DNA of 64,000 nt, taken from Maricaulis salignorans (GTDB taxonomy: Bacteria; Pseudomonadota; Alphaproteobacteria; Caulobacterales; Maricaulaceae). The position numbers were made by a program, and so were the translations under genes. Of this stretch, positions 1-8,829 are shown one piece after another (the first letter of the stretch is position 1; each line of letters opens with the position of its first letter). The notes beneath the pieces were generated by a model, which was not told where the DNA came from, did not search any database, and worked only from the letters and a program-made list of their open reading frames with translations. Where the stretch lies: the NCBI RefSeq assembly GCF_900103475.1, contig NZ_FNHG01000004.1:1-64000 (forward strand). The letters are read 5' to 3'.

Positions 1-245
1 CGGGCCAATTCCTCGAACACCCTCAACCAGATACCTCGCTTGGCCCAGCGATTGAACCGGTTGTAGACCGTTGTGTAAGGGCCGTACCGACCGGGAAGGT
101 CGCGCCACGGAGCCCCGGTGCGCAGCACATAGAAGATCGCGTTCACCACCCGCCGATCGTCCACCCGCCGCTTGCCCTTGCCCGGCTTGGGCAAGAGCGG
201 CCCGACAAGCGCCCACTCTTCATCGCTCAAATCATAACGTGCCAT
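1..245 (-). CDS. IS5 family transposase, N-terminal fragment (runs off the window)
   Basis: The minus-strand frame from ATG 245 reads MARYDLSDEEWALVGPLLP, then RRVVNAIFYVLRTGAPWRDLP and a YTTVYNRFNRWAKRGIW segment. This is the DUF4096-type N-terminal domain of IS5/IS427 transposases, whose OrfA precedes the DDE catalytic part. About 81 codons are visible and the frame is open at the window edge. An AGGAGGAG Shine-Dalgarno sequence lies just upstream of the ATG. In IS427 elements the transposase is often split in two frames joined by frameshifting; the junction is not visible here. Confidence 0.85.
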   Translation of the reverse strand, partial: MARYDLSDEEWALVGPLLPKPGKGKRRVDDRRVVNAIFYVLRTGAPWRDLPGRYGPYTTVYNRFNRWAKRGIWLRVFEELA

Positions 246-319
246 GATCTCCTCCTGCTTCGCGCAGAAGTGAATCACGCAATCAACGATCCGGGAATCC
301 CCTTATTGAGTACAGACCC
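1..319 (-). mobile_element. IS5-family (IS427-like) insertion sequence, 5' end only
   Basis: The transposase start lies at 245 and the element appears to end near 319, where the minus strand reads GGGTCTGTACTCAATAAG, typical of the terminal inverted repeats of IS427-group elements as I recall them. A TA dinucleotide lies just outside. The rest of the element, including the other inverted repeat, is beyond the window, so intactness cannot be judged. The boundary is inferred from the terminal motif. Confidence 0.7.
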
Positions 320-426
320 TAGACCTGGGTCTGCCTGGGGCCCGGCCATCACTATTTGCTGGTCTACCGCGCGAATTCCCGGAAGATTGCCCGGCAGCGC
401 CGAATCCACGGTGCCCGGAGTTCTTC

Positions 427-1317
427 GTGCTGACACCCCGTCCTGCCGCGCCCGCTTTCCGCCTCTGCCTGCCGGAGGAGGCTGCAACCCTTCCGCTGGT
501 GCTGGATTCGCCGCATAGCGGCACAGCGCTGCCGCCCGGCTTCCAGACACTGGCGACACGCGAGCAGCAGCTCACCGCCTGGGATGCCTTCATTCCGGAT
601 TTGTGGCGCGGCGCGGTCGCGGCAGGCGCCAGCCTGATCGAGGCGGATTTCGCCCGCATCGTCATCGACCCGAACAGGGCGGTCGATGATATCGATCCGG
701 ATATGGTCGACGGGGCATGGCCGCTCGCCTGGGGCAAGCTGGCACCGACGCGCTATAGCGCGCGCGGCATGGGCCTGATCCGCAAGCTGATCCTGCCCGG
801 CCTGCCCATGTATGCCGGACCGCTGACGCCGCAGGAAATTCACCAGCGGATCGACACGCTCTACACGCCCTATCACTGCGCCCTCGCCGACCGGCTCGAT
901 GCCCTGCACGCCCGCTTCGGAGCGGTCTGGCATATCGATTGTCACTCGATGAAATCGCGGGCCAATGCGATGAATATCGATCTGGGCCAGGCGCGGCCCG
1001 ACATCGTGCTCGGCGATCTCGACGGAAGCAGTGCAGCGGCGGAATTCACCGATCTGGTCGAGTGTGAATTGCGCGCCTGCGGCTATTCCGTCGCGCGTAA
1101 CCAGCCCTATAAGGGCGGCGATATCGTGCGCCGCCATGGCGATCCGGCGCGCGATCGCCACAGCCTGCAGATCGAGATCAATCGCGCCCTCTATCTCGAC
1201 GAGACCCGTTTCGAACCCTCGCCCGGCTTTGACCAGCTCCAACGCGATCTCACCCGCCTCGCCCAGGCGATTGCCACCGATCTGCGCGCGCGGATCCAGC
1301 CAGGACAGAGCCGATGA
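427..1317 (+). CDS. N-formylglutamate amidohydrolase family protein
   Basis: This 296-residue protein probably hydrolyses N-formylglutamate or a related N-formyl amino acid to formate and the free amino acid in the cytoplasm. The family is recognised by SPHSG near residues 28-32, DPNRAVDDID near 78-87, HIDCHSM near 168-174 and a YKGGDIVRRHG segment, which contain the His/Asp/Arg residues expected for metal and substrate binding. The start is GTG 427; no alternative upstream start is better supported. It overlaps the next carrier gene by 4 bases (ATGA), so the two are very likely co-translated. No other histidine-utilisation genes are adjacent, so a Hut role is not shown. Confidence 0.85.
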   Translation: MLTPRPAAPAFRLCLPEEAATLPLVLDSPHSGTALPPGFQTLATREQQLTAWDAFIPDLWRGAVAAGASLIEADFARIVIDPNRAVDDIDPDMVDGAWPLAWGKLAPTRYSARGMGLIRKLILPGLPMYAGPLTPQEIHQRIDTLYTPYHCALADRLDALHARFGAVWHIDCHSMKSRANAMNIDLGQARPDIVLGDLDGSSAAAEFTDLVECELRACGYSVARNQPYKGGDIVRRHGDPARDRHSLQIEINRALYLDETRFEPSPGFDQLQRDLTRLAQAIATDLRARIQPGQSR

Positions 1318-2705
1318 CAAGCACTGCCAAACCGGCCCGCCCGATGAATCCGGTCATCATCTTGCTGGGAATTCTGCTGCTGGCGACACTGATGACCTGG
1401 CTGGTCGGCTCGGGCAGCTATGAGCGCAGCGGACGGCTCATCGTGCCCGACAGCTATGCGCCCATGGCCAAGGACTGGTCGCTGACGGGAGTTTTCGTCC
1501 CGGTCGACGCCCGCGAGGGCATGGCCACACCGGTCAGCCTGACCGAGACCGTGCGCGCGATTCCCGAAGGCCTGCAGCGCGCCGCCAATCTCATCTTCAT
1601 GGTGTTGATCATTGGCGGGCTGTTCGGGATTCTCGACCGAGCCGGCGTGGTGGAGAATGGCATTAACCGGCTGCTGCATGCCGTGAAGGGCAATGTCATG
1701 GTGCTGGTCGCAGCCCTGATGACCATCTTCTCGGCCGGCAGTGCCTTTCTCGGACTCGCCTCGGAATATCTGATCGTTATCCCGGTGATGACAGCGCTGG
1801 CCCTGCGCATTGGCCTGTCGCCGATCATCGGCTTCGCGATCGTCACCATCGCGGTCAAGGTCGGCTATCTCGCCTCGGTCACCAATCCGATCCCCCTGAC
1901 CATCGCCCAGCCGCTGGTCGGTGTGCCTATCTTTTCCGGCGCCGGATTGCGCCTCGCCTTCTATGCCGTCTTCCTCGCTGCCGGGATCGGCTTTCTGCTC
2001 TATCGCGTCCGCGGCATGACGGATGGCCGCGCCATCACCGTCAGCGATCACCCGGTCCCCGACATGACATGGCGTGAAGGCGCCATGCTGGCCATCCTGG
2101 TCGCCGGAATCGGTATCATCCTCACCGGATCGACCCGCTGGGAATGGTCGCATCACGAGCTTTCAGCCTGCTATATCGCCATGAGCCTCGGCCTCGCCGC
2201 CGCCAGTGGCCTGTCGCCGAATGACAGCGCTGACGCCTTTATCTCCGGCATGAAGAAGGTGCTGCTCGCCAGCGCCCTGATCGGCGTCGCCATGGCCGTC
2301 ACCGTGGTACTGGAGGATGGCCGCATCCTCGATACCATCGTGCATGCCCTCAATGGGGCGGTCGGCGAGCACGGCGCCTATGTCACCGCCCTGTCGATGT
2401 TCGGTTCGCAGCTCCTGCTCGACTTCCTCATCCCCTCGACCTCGGGCCAGGCGGCCGTCACCATGCCGATCCTGGCGCCACTGGCGCAATTGGCCGATGT
2501 CGGGCCGCAAACCACCGTCATCGCCTTCCTGTTCGGCAATGGCATCACCAATATGCTGACCCCGACCTCGGGCACGCTGCTGGCCTATCTCGCCGCCGGC
2601 CGTATTGACTGGCTCGACTGGGCCAAATTCATCGCCCCGCTCTGGGCCGGCTTTATCGTCATCGCCAGCATCCTTCTTGCGATCGCGGTCTGGCTGGGCG
2701 CCTGA
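1314..2705 (+). CDS. YfcC-family (DcuC-like) inner-membrane carrier
   Basis: A 463-residue polytopic membrane protein with about eleven hydrophobic segments. The C-terminal part has the signature of YfcC/DcuC-type ion-coupled transporters: an IPSTSGQAAVTMPI re-entrant-loop motif (about residues 372-385) and a matching GNGITNMLTPTSGTLLAYL segment; a related hairpin (GLASEYLIVIPVM) is in the first half. Family members carry dicarboxylates, amino acids or peptides. It overlaps the upstream amidohydrolase by 4 bases, which suggests that its substrate is the amidohydrolase substrate or product, or a peptide degraded by the downstream M20 enzyme. The substrate is inference only. Confidence 0.8.
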   Translation: MTSTAKPARPMNPVIILLGILLLATLMTWLVGSGSYERSGRLIVPDSYAPMAKDWSLTGVFVPVDAREGMATPVSLTETVRAIPEGLQRAANLIFMVLIIGGLFGILDRAGVVENGINRLLHAVKGNVMVLVAALMTIFSAGSAFLGLASEYLIVIPVMTALALRIGLSPIIGFAIVTIAVKVGYLASVTNPIPLTIAQPLVGVPIFSGAGLRLAFYAVFLAAGIGFLLYRVRGMTDGRAITVSDHPVPDMTWREGAMLAILVAGIGIILTGSTRWEWSHHELSACYIAMSLGLAAASGLSPNDSADAFISGMKKVLLASALIGVAMAVTVVLEDGRILDTIVHALNGAVGEHGAYVTALSMFGSQLLLDFLIPSTSGQAAVTMPILAPLAQLADVGPQTTVIAFLFGNGITNMLTPTSGTLLAYLAAGRIDWLDWAKFIAPLWAGFIVIASILLAIAVWLGA

Positions 2706-2780
2706 GACGGGCGGCGGGCGCTGGCCAGCCCTGTCATTCCCGTTATATTTGACCGCAAATCCGCCGCGTCAGGAGTTATC

Positions 2781-4127
2781 ATGCCCACCAGAACGATCAT
2801 CGCCAGTCTTGCCGCCCTCGCCCTGCTCGGCGGCTGTGCCAGCACGGGCTGGATGACGCCCCCGGCTGCGCCTGCCGGGATAGTCGCTCCAGTGGAGCCG
2901 GCAGCGCCGGTCGATGACGGCATCGTCGCCGGTCTGCTGACCGACAATCAGGTCCAGACCGCCTTTGCCGAGATCGAGGCGATGCGCGCGCTCAATAATG
3001 AGCGCCTGGTCGAGCTGACGGAAATCCCCGCCCCGCCCTTCGCCGAACAGGCGCGCGGCGCTGACATGGCGGCGCGGATGCGGGCGCTCGGCCTGAGCGA
3101 TGTCTCGATTGACGCGGTTGGCAATGTCATCGCCCGCCGTCCCGGCACCGCCGGCAGCGAGGCGCGCAGTATCGCCATTGTCGCCCATCTCGACACCGTC
3201 TTCCCGGAAGGCACAGACGTCACCGTGCACCGTGAGGGCGATCTGTTCACCGCGCCGGGCATTGGCGATAATTCGCGCGGACTTGTGGTCCTGCTCAGCC
3301 TGATCGACGCGATGCAGCGCGCCGGGATCGAGACCCGCGATGACCTCGTCTTCATCGCCTCGGTCGGCGAGGAAGGCCTCGGAGATCTGCGCGGTGTGCG
3401 CCATCTCTATGAGACTGACGCCTCCCCCTTTGCCAGCTTCATCGCGATTGATGGCGGCGATGCCGCGCGCCTGGTCGTCACCGCGGTTGGCTCGATCCGC
3501 TACCGCGTCACCTTCCGGGGCCCCGGCGGCCATTCCTACGGACATTTCGGCCGCGCCCAGCCGCACCAGGCCCTGGCCGAGGCGATCCTGCGCTTCACCG
3601 AAGCGGCAACACCGATCACCCTGGACGGCACCAAGGCGACCTTCTCCTTCGGCCGCGTCGGCGGTGGCACCTCGGTCAATTCCATTCCCTTCGAGAGCTG
3701 GATGGAGGTTGATATGCGTTCGGCCAATCCACAAAAACTCGATGCCCTGCACCAGGCCTTCCTGAATTCGGTCGATGCGGCACTGGAGGCGGCCAATGCG
3801 CGCCGGCGCGAGAATGAAGCCCTGACCGTCGATCTCGATCCCGTCGGCTCCCGGCCGCCGGGCGAAGGCGATCTCAACGCGCCGATCGTACTGCACGCCA
3901 TGGCAGCGATCCGGGCCATGGGCCAGGAGCCGGAACTGACCGCATCCTCCACCGACGCCAATATTCCCATCTCGCGGGGCGTCCCGTCGGTGACGATGAG
4001 CCGCGGCGGCATCTCGCGCAATGCCCACGCGCCCAATGAGAGCTGGCTTGATCAGGACTCGCACGAGGCGATCCAGATGGCCTTGCTCGTCGCATTGGCC
4101 GAGGCGGGACTGGTAAGCAGCGAGTAG
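2781..4127 (+). CDS. M20 family metallopeptidase, predicted lipoprotein
   Basis: This 448-residue protein starts with a lipoprotein signal (LALLGGCAS, lipid-modified Cys near residue 19), so it should act in the periplasm or on the outer membrane. The M20 di-zinc core is visible: HLDTVFPEG, GIGDNSRGLVVLLSL with the bridging Asp, the ASVGEEGLGDLRG catalytic Glu segment, AIDGGDA, and a dimerisation domain with GPGGHSYGHFG. A final NAHAPNE contains the last His. The layout is closest to PepT/PepD-like amino- or dipeptidases. An AGGAG ribosome site precedes ATG 2781. It follows the carrier by 75 bases and may be cotranscribed with it. Confidence 0.85.
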   Translation: MPTRTIIASLAALALLGGCASTGWMTPPAAPAGIVAPVEPAAPVDDGIVAGLLTDNQVQTAFAEIEAMRALNNERLVELTEIPAPPFAEQARGADMAARMRALGLSDVSIDAVGNVIARRPGTAGSEARSIAIVAHLDTVFPEGTDVTVHREGDLFTAPGIGDNSRGLVVLLSLIDAMQRAGIETRDDLVFIASVGEEGLGDLRGVRHLYETDASPFASFIAIDGGDAARLVVTAVGSIRYRVTFRGPGGHSYGHFGRAQPHQALAEAILRFTEAATPITLDGTKATFSFGRVGGGTSVNSIPFESWMEVDMRSANPQKLDALHQAFLNSVDAALEAANARRRENEALTVDLDPVGSRPPGEGDLNAPIVLHAMAAIRAMGQEPELTASSTDANIPISRGVPSVTMSRGGISRNAHAPNESWLDQDSHEAIQMALLVALAEAGLVSSE

Positions 4128-4244
4128 TATCGCTGCCGCATATGGCGTCGCTCCGGTTTCCGTTTGACTTGCGATGCGCGCTCATTCATTTTTGATTGAA
4201 AGGCCTACATTTTGGGCTAGCTCTTAATCATTTTTGGATACCCG

Positions 4245-5126
4245 ATGATACGCGACTTCGATTGGTCCCACCTGCAAACCTTCCTGTCGGTCGCCGAACA
4301 CGGCACGCTGTCCGGTGCCGCCCGCGCCACCGGCGGCAGTCAGCCGACCATGGGCCGCCATATCGCGGCGCTGGAAGACCAGCTGGGCGTGCGCCTGTTT
4401 GATCGCGCGCCGCATGGCCTCGCGCTGACGCCGACCGGCGCCGACCTGGTCGAGCATGCCCGCGCGATGGCAACGGCCGCCAACCAGCTCTCCCTCACCG
4501 CCAGCGGCCGCAGCGAACGCATTGGCGGCACGATCCGGATCACCGCCTCGGAGATCATGTCGACCTATACCTTGCCCGCCATATTGACCGCCCTGCACCG
4601 GGCCGAGCCGGAGATCGAAGTCGAACTGGTTTCTTCCGACCGCAGCGAAAACCTGCTGCAGCGCGAGGCCGATATCGCAATCCGCATGTACCGTCCCACC
4701 CAGGCGGACGTGTTCACGAAAAAGGTCGGAGACCTGCAACTCGCCATGTTCGCGGCGCATGACTATATCGCCCGGCGCGGCGCACCGACGACGCTGGAGG
4801 AATTCCGTAGTCATGACGTGATCGGCTATGACCGCAGCGAGGTGATGCTGCGCGGCTTCGCCGAAGCCGGGCTCCACGTCGACCGGCATTTCTTCGGCTT
4901 CCGATGCGACAGCCAGGTCGTGGGGTGGCAAATGGTCATCGCCGGTTTCGGGATCGGCTTCAATCAGCTGGAAATCGGGCTCGCAGAACCGGCGGTGCAA
5001 CGAATCGTAACCGACACGCCCATGCCCGCCCTGCCGATCTGGCTCACCGCCCATTCCGAACTCAAGACCAGCCGCCGGGTCCGGCGCGTGTTCGATTTCC
5101 TCGCCGAAGCGCTGAAGACGCACTGA
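4245..5126 (+). CDS. LysR family transcriptional regulator
   Basis: A 293-residue LysR-type regulator. The N-terminal winged helix-turn-helix is clear: FLSVAEHGTLSGAARATGG, SQPTMGRHIAALEDQLG and LFDRAPHGLALTPTG within residues 10-70. The rest is a periplasmic-binding-like effector domain. A 117-base, AT-rich upstream region should hold its promoter. LysR regulators usually control divergent or adjacent genes. Here both flanking protein genes are on the same strand, so the target could be the formyl-amino-acid/peptidase genes upstream or a distant locus. The effector cannot be predicted. Confidence 0.9.
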   Translation: MIRDFDWSHLQTFLSVAEHGTLSGAARATGGSQPTMGRHIAALEDQLGVRLFDRAPHGLALTPTGADLVEHARAMATAANQLSLTASGRSERIGGTIRITASEIMSTYTLPAILTALHRAEPEIEVELVSSDRSENLLQREADIAIRMYRPTQADVFTKKVGDLQLAMFAAHDYIARRGAPTTLEEFRSHDVIGYDRSEVMLRGFAEAGLHVDRHFFGFRCDSQVVGWQMVIAGFGIGFNQLEIGLAEPAVQRIVTDTPMPALPIWLTAHSELKTSRRVRRVFDFLAEALKTH

Positions 5127-5211
5127 AGACAGCACGAACACCATCCGGCACAGCCCGGCTGGCAAGCAGGGGCTCGCCGGTTCGGTCACGATCTCAATGT
5201 CTGAAAAGAAA

Positions 5212-5287
5212 TGGTGAGCCCGCCGGGGCTCGAACCCGGGACCTACTGATTAAAAGTCAGTTGCTCTACCAGCTGAGCTACAGGCTC
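5212..5287 (-). tRNA. tRNA-Lys (anticodon UUU)
   Basis: The minus strand folds as a full cloverleaf: acceptor arms GAGCCTG/CGGGCTC, D-arm GCTCAGCTGGTAGAGC, anticodon stem ACTGA/TCAGT around loop CTTTTAA (anticodon TTT), T-arm CCGGGTTCGAGCCCCGG, discriminator A and an encoded CCA. The T-rich run TTTCTTTT directly after the CCA could act as terminator. Length is 76 nt. Confidence 0.97.
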
Positions 5288-5307
5288 CTCATTTGAGGAG
5301 GGCTCTA

Positions 5308-5334
5308 CCTATAGGGCCGATTCCGGCGGGTCAA
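5308..5334 (-). promoter_or_regulatory. Probable sigma-70 promoter of tRNA-Lys
   Basis: Read on the minus strand, TTGACC (5334-5329) is followed after 15 bases by TATAGG (5313-5308), about 20 bases before the tRNA 5' end. The spacer is shorter than the usual 17; an overlapping TAGGTA gives 17. Position and sequence fit a housekeeping promoter. Confidence 0.45.
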
Positions 5335-5403
5335 TCGCGCTTTGCCTATGGATTTCAGCAATCCGGATGCGATTTTGCCATAATTGGCGGTAATATCGAA
5401 TGC

Positions 5404-6012
5404 ATGAGTGGAAAGATCAGTCTCCTGACATGTGTGATGGTGGCGTTAGCCGCCAGCGCATGCTCGTCGACCGGCCAGAGCGCCGGAAATTTTGGCCGTG
5501 AAGAAACCAGCACGGCTGTCGAGGATGCCATCGGCCTGCCGCGCGACCGGCCCGGCCCTGTCATGGTCGATGAGGGCGACGACACCGTGCCCACACCCTA
5601 TGGCGGCGAGGGCTCGCCGCGGCGGTGTTCGACCATTGCGCGCGATGTCGCCCGGCTGACGGTTGTGCTCGGGGCTGATGTCGAGGAAGCACAGCGCCAG
5701 CAGGCCGAGGAAGACACGCAGCGCGAGGGCTGGATCAGCCAGGGCGCGCAGTTCGCCTCGCAGGCACCGGAACTCGCCACGGACGGTGCCTGGGGCCTGT
5801 ATCACTCCACGATTGTCGGTCTCAACCCGGTCCGCCCGGTGATCCGCTTCATCGGCGGTGCCGGCCGGATCGAGACCGATGCCCGCGAACGCCGTGAAAT
5901 GGCCCAGCGCCGCCGCGCCTATCTGCGCGGAATTTATGACGGGTTTGGCTGTCCGGCTGTTCAGATGCGACGGGCTTTCGAGGCCTATGGGCTGGTGGAA
6001 GCCTCGAATTAG
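5404..6012 (+). CDS. Hypothetical lipoprotein
   Basis: A 202-residue protein of unknown function. ATG 5404 is chosen over the longer in-frame opening because it places a lipoprotein signal (LAASACSS) right at the N-terminus. The mature part has a conserved-looking RRCSTIARDVARLTVVLGADVEEA segment followed by a charged helical region and a central GLYHSTIVGLNPVRPVIRFIGG stretch, then a basic ERREMAQRRRAYLRG helix. Two Cys residues remain after processing and could form a disulfide. It overlaps the convergent acetyltransferase gene by 4 bases at the stop codons. I recognise no family. Confidence 0.75.
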   Translation: MSGKISLLTCVMVALAASACSSTGQSAGNFGREETSTAVEDAIGLPRDRPGPVMVDEGDDTVPTPYGGEGSPRRCSTIARDVARLTVVLGADVEEAQRQQAEEDTQREGWISQGAQFASQAPELATDGAWGLYHSTIVGLNPVRPVIRFIGGAGRIETDARERREMAQRRRAYLRGIYDGFGCPAVQMRRAFEAYGLVEASN

Positions 6013-6551
6013 GACGCGGGGCCGAGCTGGCGCCAGAAAAGACGCGTATCGCACGCCGCCCCGTCGGGCATCAGCGCATAGCCGGGAATAACGCCCAGCG
6101 CCGTCCAGCCGGCGCGGTGATAGAGACGATCAGCGGGCGTACCCGGCACCGTGTCCAGCACGAGCAGGGTCTTGCCAGCCTCAAGCGCTGCCGTCTCGAC
6201 TGCGGCCAGCAAGGCCGCGCCGAGCCCCTGACGCCGGGCGCTGGAATGAACCAGCATTTTGGAGACATCACCGCGATGCGGCTGATTGTCCGGCTGGGCC
6301 AGGACCAGCTGGACGGAACCGGTCACGCGGCCTCCCTCACCGTCCGTCGCCGCCAGCAGGATGCGCTCGCCGCGCTCGACACTGGCAATAATTCCCTGCC
6401 AGAACAGGCGCGCCCGCTCTGCGGAGAGCGGCGCCATGAAGCCGATCGACGCCCCGCCACCAACGATATCGAGCAGCAGGTCGCAGAATTCATCCAGCCG
6501 GACGGCGATATCTTCCGCCGTCAGGGCACGGATATGGGGCGCGCCGCTCAT
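6009..6551 (-). CDS. GNAT family N-acetyltransferase
   Basis: A 180-residue acetyl-CoA-dependent acetyltransferase. The acetyl-CoA binding motif A is visible as [20 protein letters not shown] (about residues 97-116; R/Q-x-x-G-x-G/A type), followed by the motif B region ending [11 protein letters not shown]. The ATG at 6551 overlaps the tgt stop as ATGA, so this gene is translationally coupled as the last gene of queA-tgt-GNAT. The substrate is unknown; proximity to tgt does not by itself imply tRNA modification. Confidence 0.85.
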   Translation of the reverse strand: MSGAPHIRALTAEDIAVRLDEFCDLLLDIVGGGASIGFMAPLSAERARLFWQGIIASVERGERILLAATDGEGGRVTGSVQLVLAQPDNQPHRGDVSKMLVHSSARRQGLGAALLAAVETAALEAGKTLLVLDTVPGTPADRLYHRAGWTALGVIPGYALMPDGAACDTRLFWRQLGPAS

Positions 6552-7690
6552 GCGCTGCGCGTCGCCGCCTCGGCGATGCCCTGATCCCATTTCGCCCGGA
6601 ATTCGCGCCGGAATGCCTCGTACTCACCGGCTGCGATGGCGGCGCGGATGCGGGCCATCAAGTGTTCGAAATAGGCGATATTGTGCCAGGAGATCAGCAT
6701 GGCCGAGAGGTATTCGCCTGATTTAAAGAGGTGATTGAGATAGGCCTTGGAATAGTCGCGGCTGGCGGGGCAATCGATCTCCGGCGCCAGCGGCGTGTCA
6801 TCCTCGATGAATTCGGCGCGCTTGATATTGATCGGACCATAATCCGACCAGGCCTGGCCATGGCGGCCCGAGCGGGTCGGCAGGACGCAATCGAACATGT
6901 CGACGCCGCGCGCGACCGCCTCGACCAGATCGATCGGCTTGCCGACGCCCATCAGATAGCGCGGACGTTCCACCGGCAGATGCGGTGTGGTGAAATCGAG
7001 CACATCGCACATCTGCTCGAAGCCCTCACCGACGGCGAGGCCGCCAATGGCATAGCCATCAAATCCGATTTCCTTAAGCCCTTCAGCCGATTGGCGCCGC
7101 AGGTCTTCAAACACCGAACCCTGGACAATACCGAACAAGACCTGGTCATCGCGGCTGCCGAACGCGTCTTTTGAGCGCTGGCCCCAACGCAGGGAAAGCT
7201 CCAGCGAGGCCTGGGCCTCCGCAGGGGTGCAGCCAAAAGCGGTGCATTCATCGAGCTGCATGGAGATATCAGCGCCGAGCAGATCAGCCTGGATCTCGAT
7301 CGAGCGTTCCGGCGAGAGGTGATGTTTCGAGCCGTCGATATGGCTCTGGAAGGTCACGCCCTGCTCGTTCATCTTGCGCAGTTTCGACAGTGACCAGACC
7401 TGGAAACCACCGCTATCGGTCAGGATGGGGCCTTGCCAGGTGGAGAATTTTTGCAATCCGCCCATGCGCTTGACGCGTTCGGCACCGGGGCGGAGCATGA
7501 GGTGATAGGTATTGCCCAGAATGATGTCGGCACCGGTCTCCTTGACCTGGTCCATATAGAGCGCCTTGACCGTGCCCGCCGTGCCGACCGGCATGAAGGC
7601 CGGGGTGCGAATATCGCCGCGCGGGGTCTTGAGCACGCCGGTGCGCGCCGCCCCGTCTGTCGCGTGGATTTCATAGGCAAAGACGCTCAT
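6548..7690 (-). CDS. tgt: tRNA-guanine transglycosylase, with an altered zinc site
   Basis: This 380-residue enzyme should exchange guanine-34 of GUN-anticodon tRNAs for preQ1 in queuosine synthesis. The TIM-barrel motifs are intact: [20 protein letters not shown] with the base-recognising Asp, the QLDECTAF segment and the [15 protein letters not shown] motif with the nucleophilic Asp. The C-terminal zinc site normally reads CxCxxC...H. Here the residues are [11 protein letters not shown], so only the second Cys and the downstream His (SWHN) remain. The start overlaps the queA stop as ATGA. The product of the next gene, QueA, acts directly on the TGT product. Confidence 0.95.
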   Translation of the reverse strand: MSVFAYEIHATDGAARTGVLKTPRGDIRTPAFMPVGTAGTVKALYMDQVKETGADIILGNTYHLMLRPGAERVKRMGGLQKFSTWQGPILTDSGGFQVWSLSKLRKMNEQGVTFQSHIDGSKHHLSPERSIEIQADLLGADISMQLDECTAFGCTPAEAQASLELSLRWGQRSKDAFGSRDDQVLFGIVQGSVFEDLRRQSAEGLKEIGFDGYAIGGLAVGEGFEQMCDVLDFTTPHLPVERPRYLMGVGKPIDLVEAVARGVDMFDCVLPTRSGRHGQAWSDYGPINIKRAEFIEDDTPLAPEIDCPASRDYSKAYLNHLFKSGEYLSAMLISWHNIAYFEHLMARIRAAIAAGEYEAFRREFRAKWDQGIAEAATRSA

Positions 7691-8745
7691 CGGGCGCGCT
7701 CCAACAGGCTGGTATCCCCGTAGGAATAGAAACGGTAACCGTTTTCAATGGCATGGGCATAGGCGCGCTGCATGGTTTCGAGCCCGGCCAGGGCGCTGAC
7801 CAGCATGAAAAGCGTCGAGCGCGGCAGGTGGAAATTGGTCAAAAGCGCGTCGGTGATGCGGAAATCATAGCCGGGCGTGATGAAAATCTCGGTGTCGCGG
7901 CTGCCCGATTCGATGCGGCCGATTTCCGGCGCCAGGCTCTCCAGGGTGCGCAGCGCCGTGGTGCCGACCGCGATGACGCGGCGGCCCTGTAACCTTGCCG
8001 TATTGATGGCGTTGGCTGCCTGCTCGCTGACCGTACACCATTCGCCATGCATCCGGTGGTCTGCCGTATCCTCGGCCTTGACGGGCAGAAAGGTGCCGGC
8101 GCCGACATGCAGGGTGACATCGCAGCGCTCGACGCCGCGCGCGGCCAGGGCGTCGAACAGGCGCTCGGTGAAATGCAGGCCGGCGGTCGGTGCGGCCACG
8201 CTACCATCTTCGCGTGCGAACAATGTCTGGTAATCCTCGACATCGGCCGCATCAACACTTCGCTTGCGAGCAATATAGGGTGGCAGAGGCGGCACACCGG
8301 TCGCGGCGATAGCTTCATCGAGCACGGCGCCGGACAGATCGAAGGCCAACAGCGTGTCGCCGCCGGGCCCCTTCTCGATCACTTCGGCGGAGAATGTGCC
8401 AAATGCGATGCTGTCGCCGATCTTCAGCCGCTTGGCCGGGCGGATGAAGGCGCGCCAGCGATCCGGCCCGGCGCGCTTGTGCAGATTGATCTCGCAGCTG
8501 ACATCTCCGCCGCCGCCAAGCGCGCGCGCGGCGCGGGTGCCGACCAGGGCTGCCGGAATGACGCGGGTATCATTGAAGACCAGAAGATCGCCGGCCCGCA
8601 ACAGGTCCGGCAGGTCCAGCACTTGCCTGTCCGCGAGCGCGCCGGAGGCATCAACATGCAGCAGCCGCGCGCTGTCGCGGGGCCGCGCCGGGCGCAAGGC
8701 AATACTGGCCTCGGGCAGGTCAAAATCGAAATCATCTACGCGCAT
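7687..8745 (-). CDS. queA: S-adenosylmethionine:tRNA ribosyltransferase-isomerase
   Basis: A 352-residue enzyme that converts preQ1-34 in tRNA to epoxyqueuosine using the ribosyl group of S-adenosylmethionine. Recognisable segments include [19 protein letters not shown] at the N-terminus, [32 protein letters not shown] and ALRTLESL, and the C-terminal [17 protein letters not shown]. The frame stays open far upstream, but homology begins exactly at [10 protein letters not shown], so ATG 8745 is the start; the upstream extension only mirrors the opposite-strand nuclease gene. It overlaps tgt by 4 bases. Confidence 0.95.
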   Translation of the reverse strand: MRVDDFDFDLPEASIALRPARPRDSARLLHVDASGALADRQVLDLPDLLRAGDLLVFNDTRVIPAALVGTRAARALGGGGDVSCEINLHKRAGPDRWRAFIRPAKRLKIGDSIAFGTFSAEVIEKGPGGDTLLAFDLSGAVLDEAIAATGVPPLPPYIARKRSVDAADVEDYQTLFAREDGSVAAPTAGLHFTERLFDALAARGVERCDVTLHVGAGTFLPVKAEDTADHRMHGEWCTVSEQAANAINTARLQGRRVIAVGTTALRTLESLAPEIGRIESGSRDTEIFITPGYDFRITDALLTNFHLPRSTLFMLVSALAGLETMQRAYAHAIENGYRFYSYGDTSLLERAR

Positions 8746-8829
8746 CCGCAGGGGTCTAGCTTCGGACTCACGGCTTCGCAATCTTTGCGGTGTAGTGAAA
8801 GGCTCAAACGCCGCGACCGGATCCTTGCC

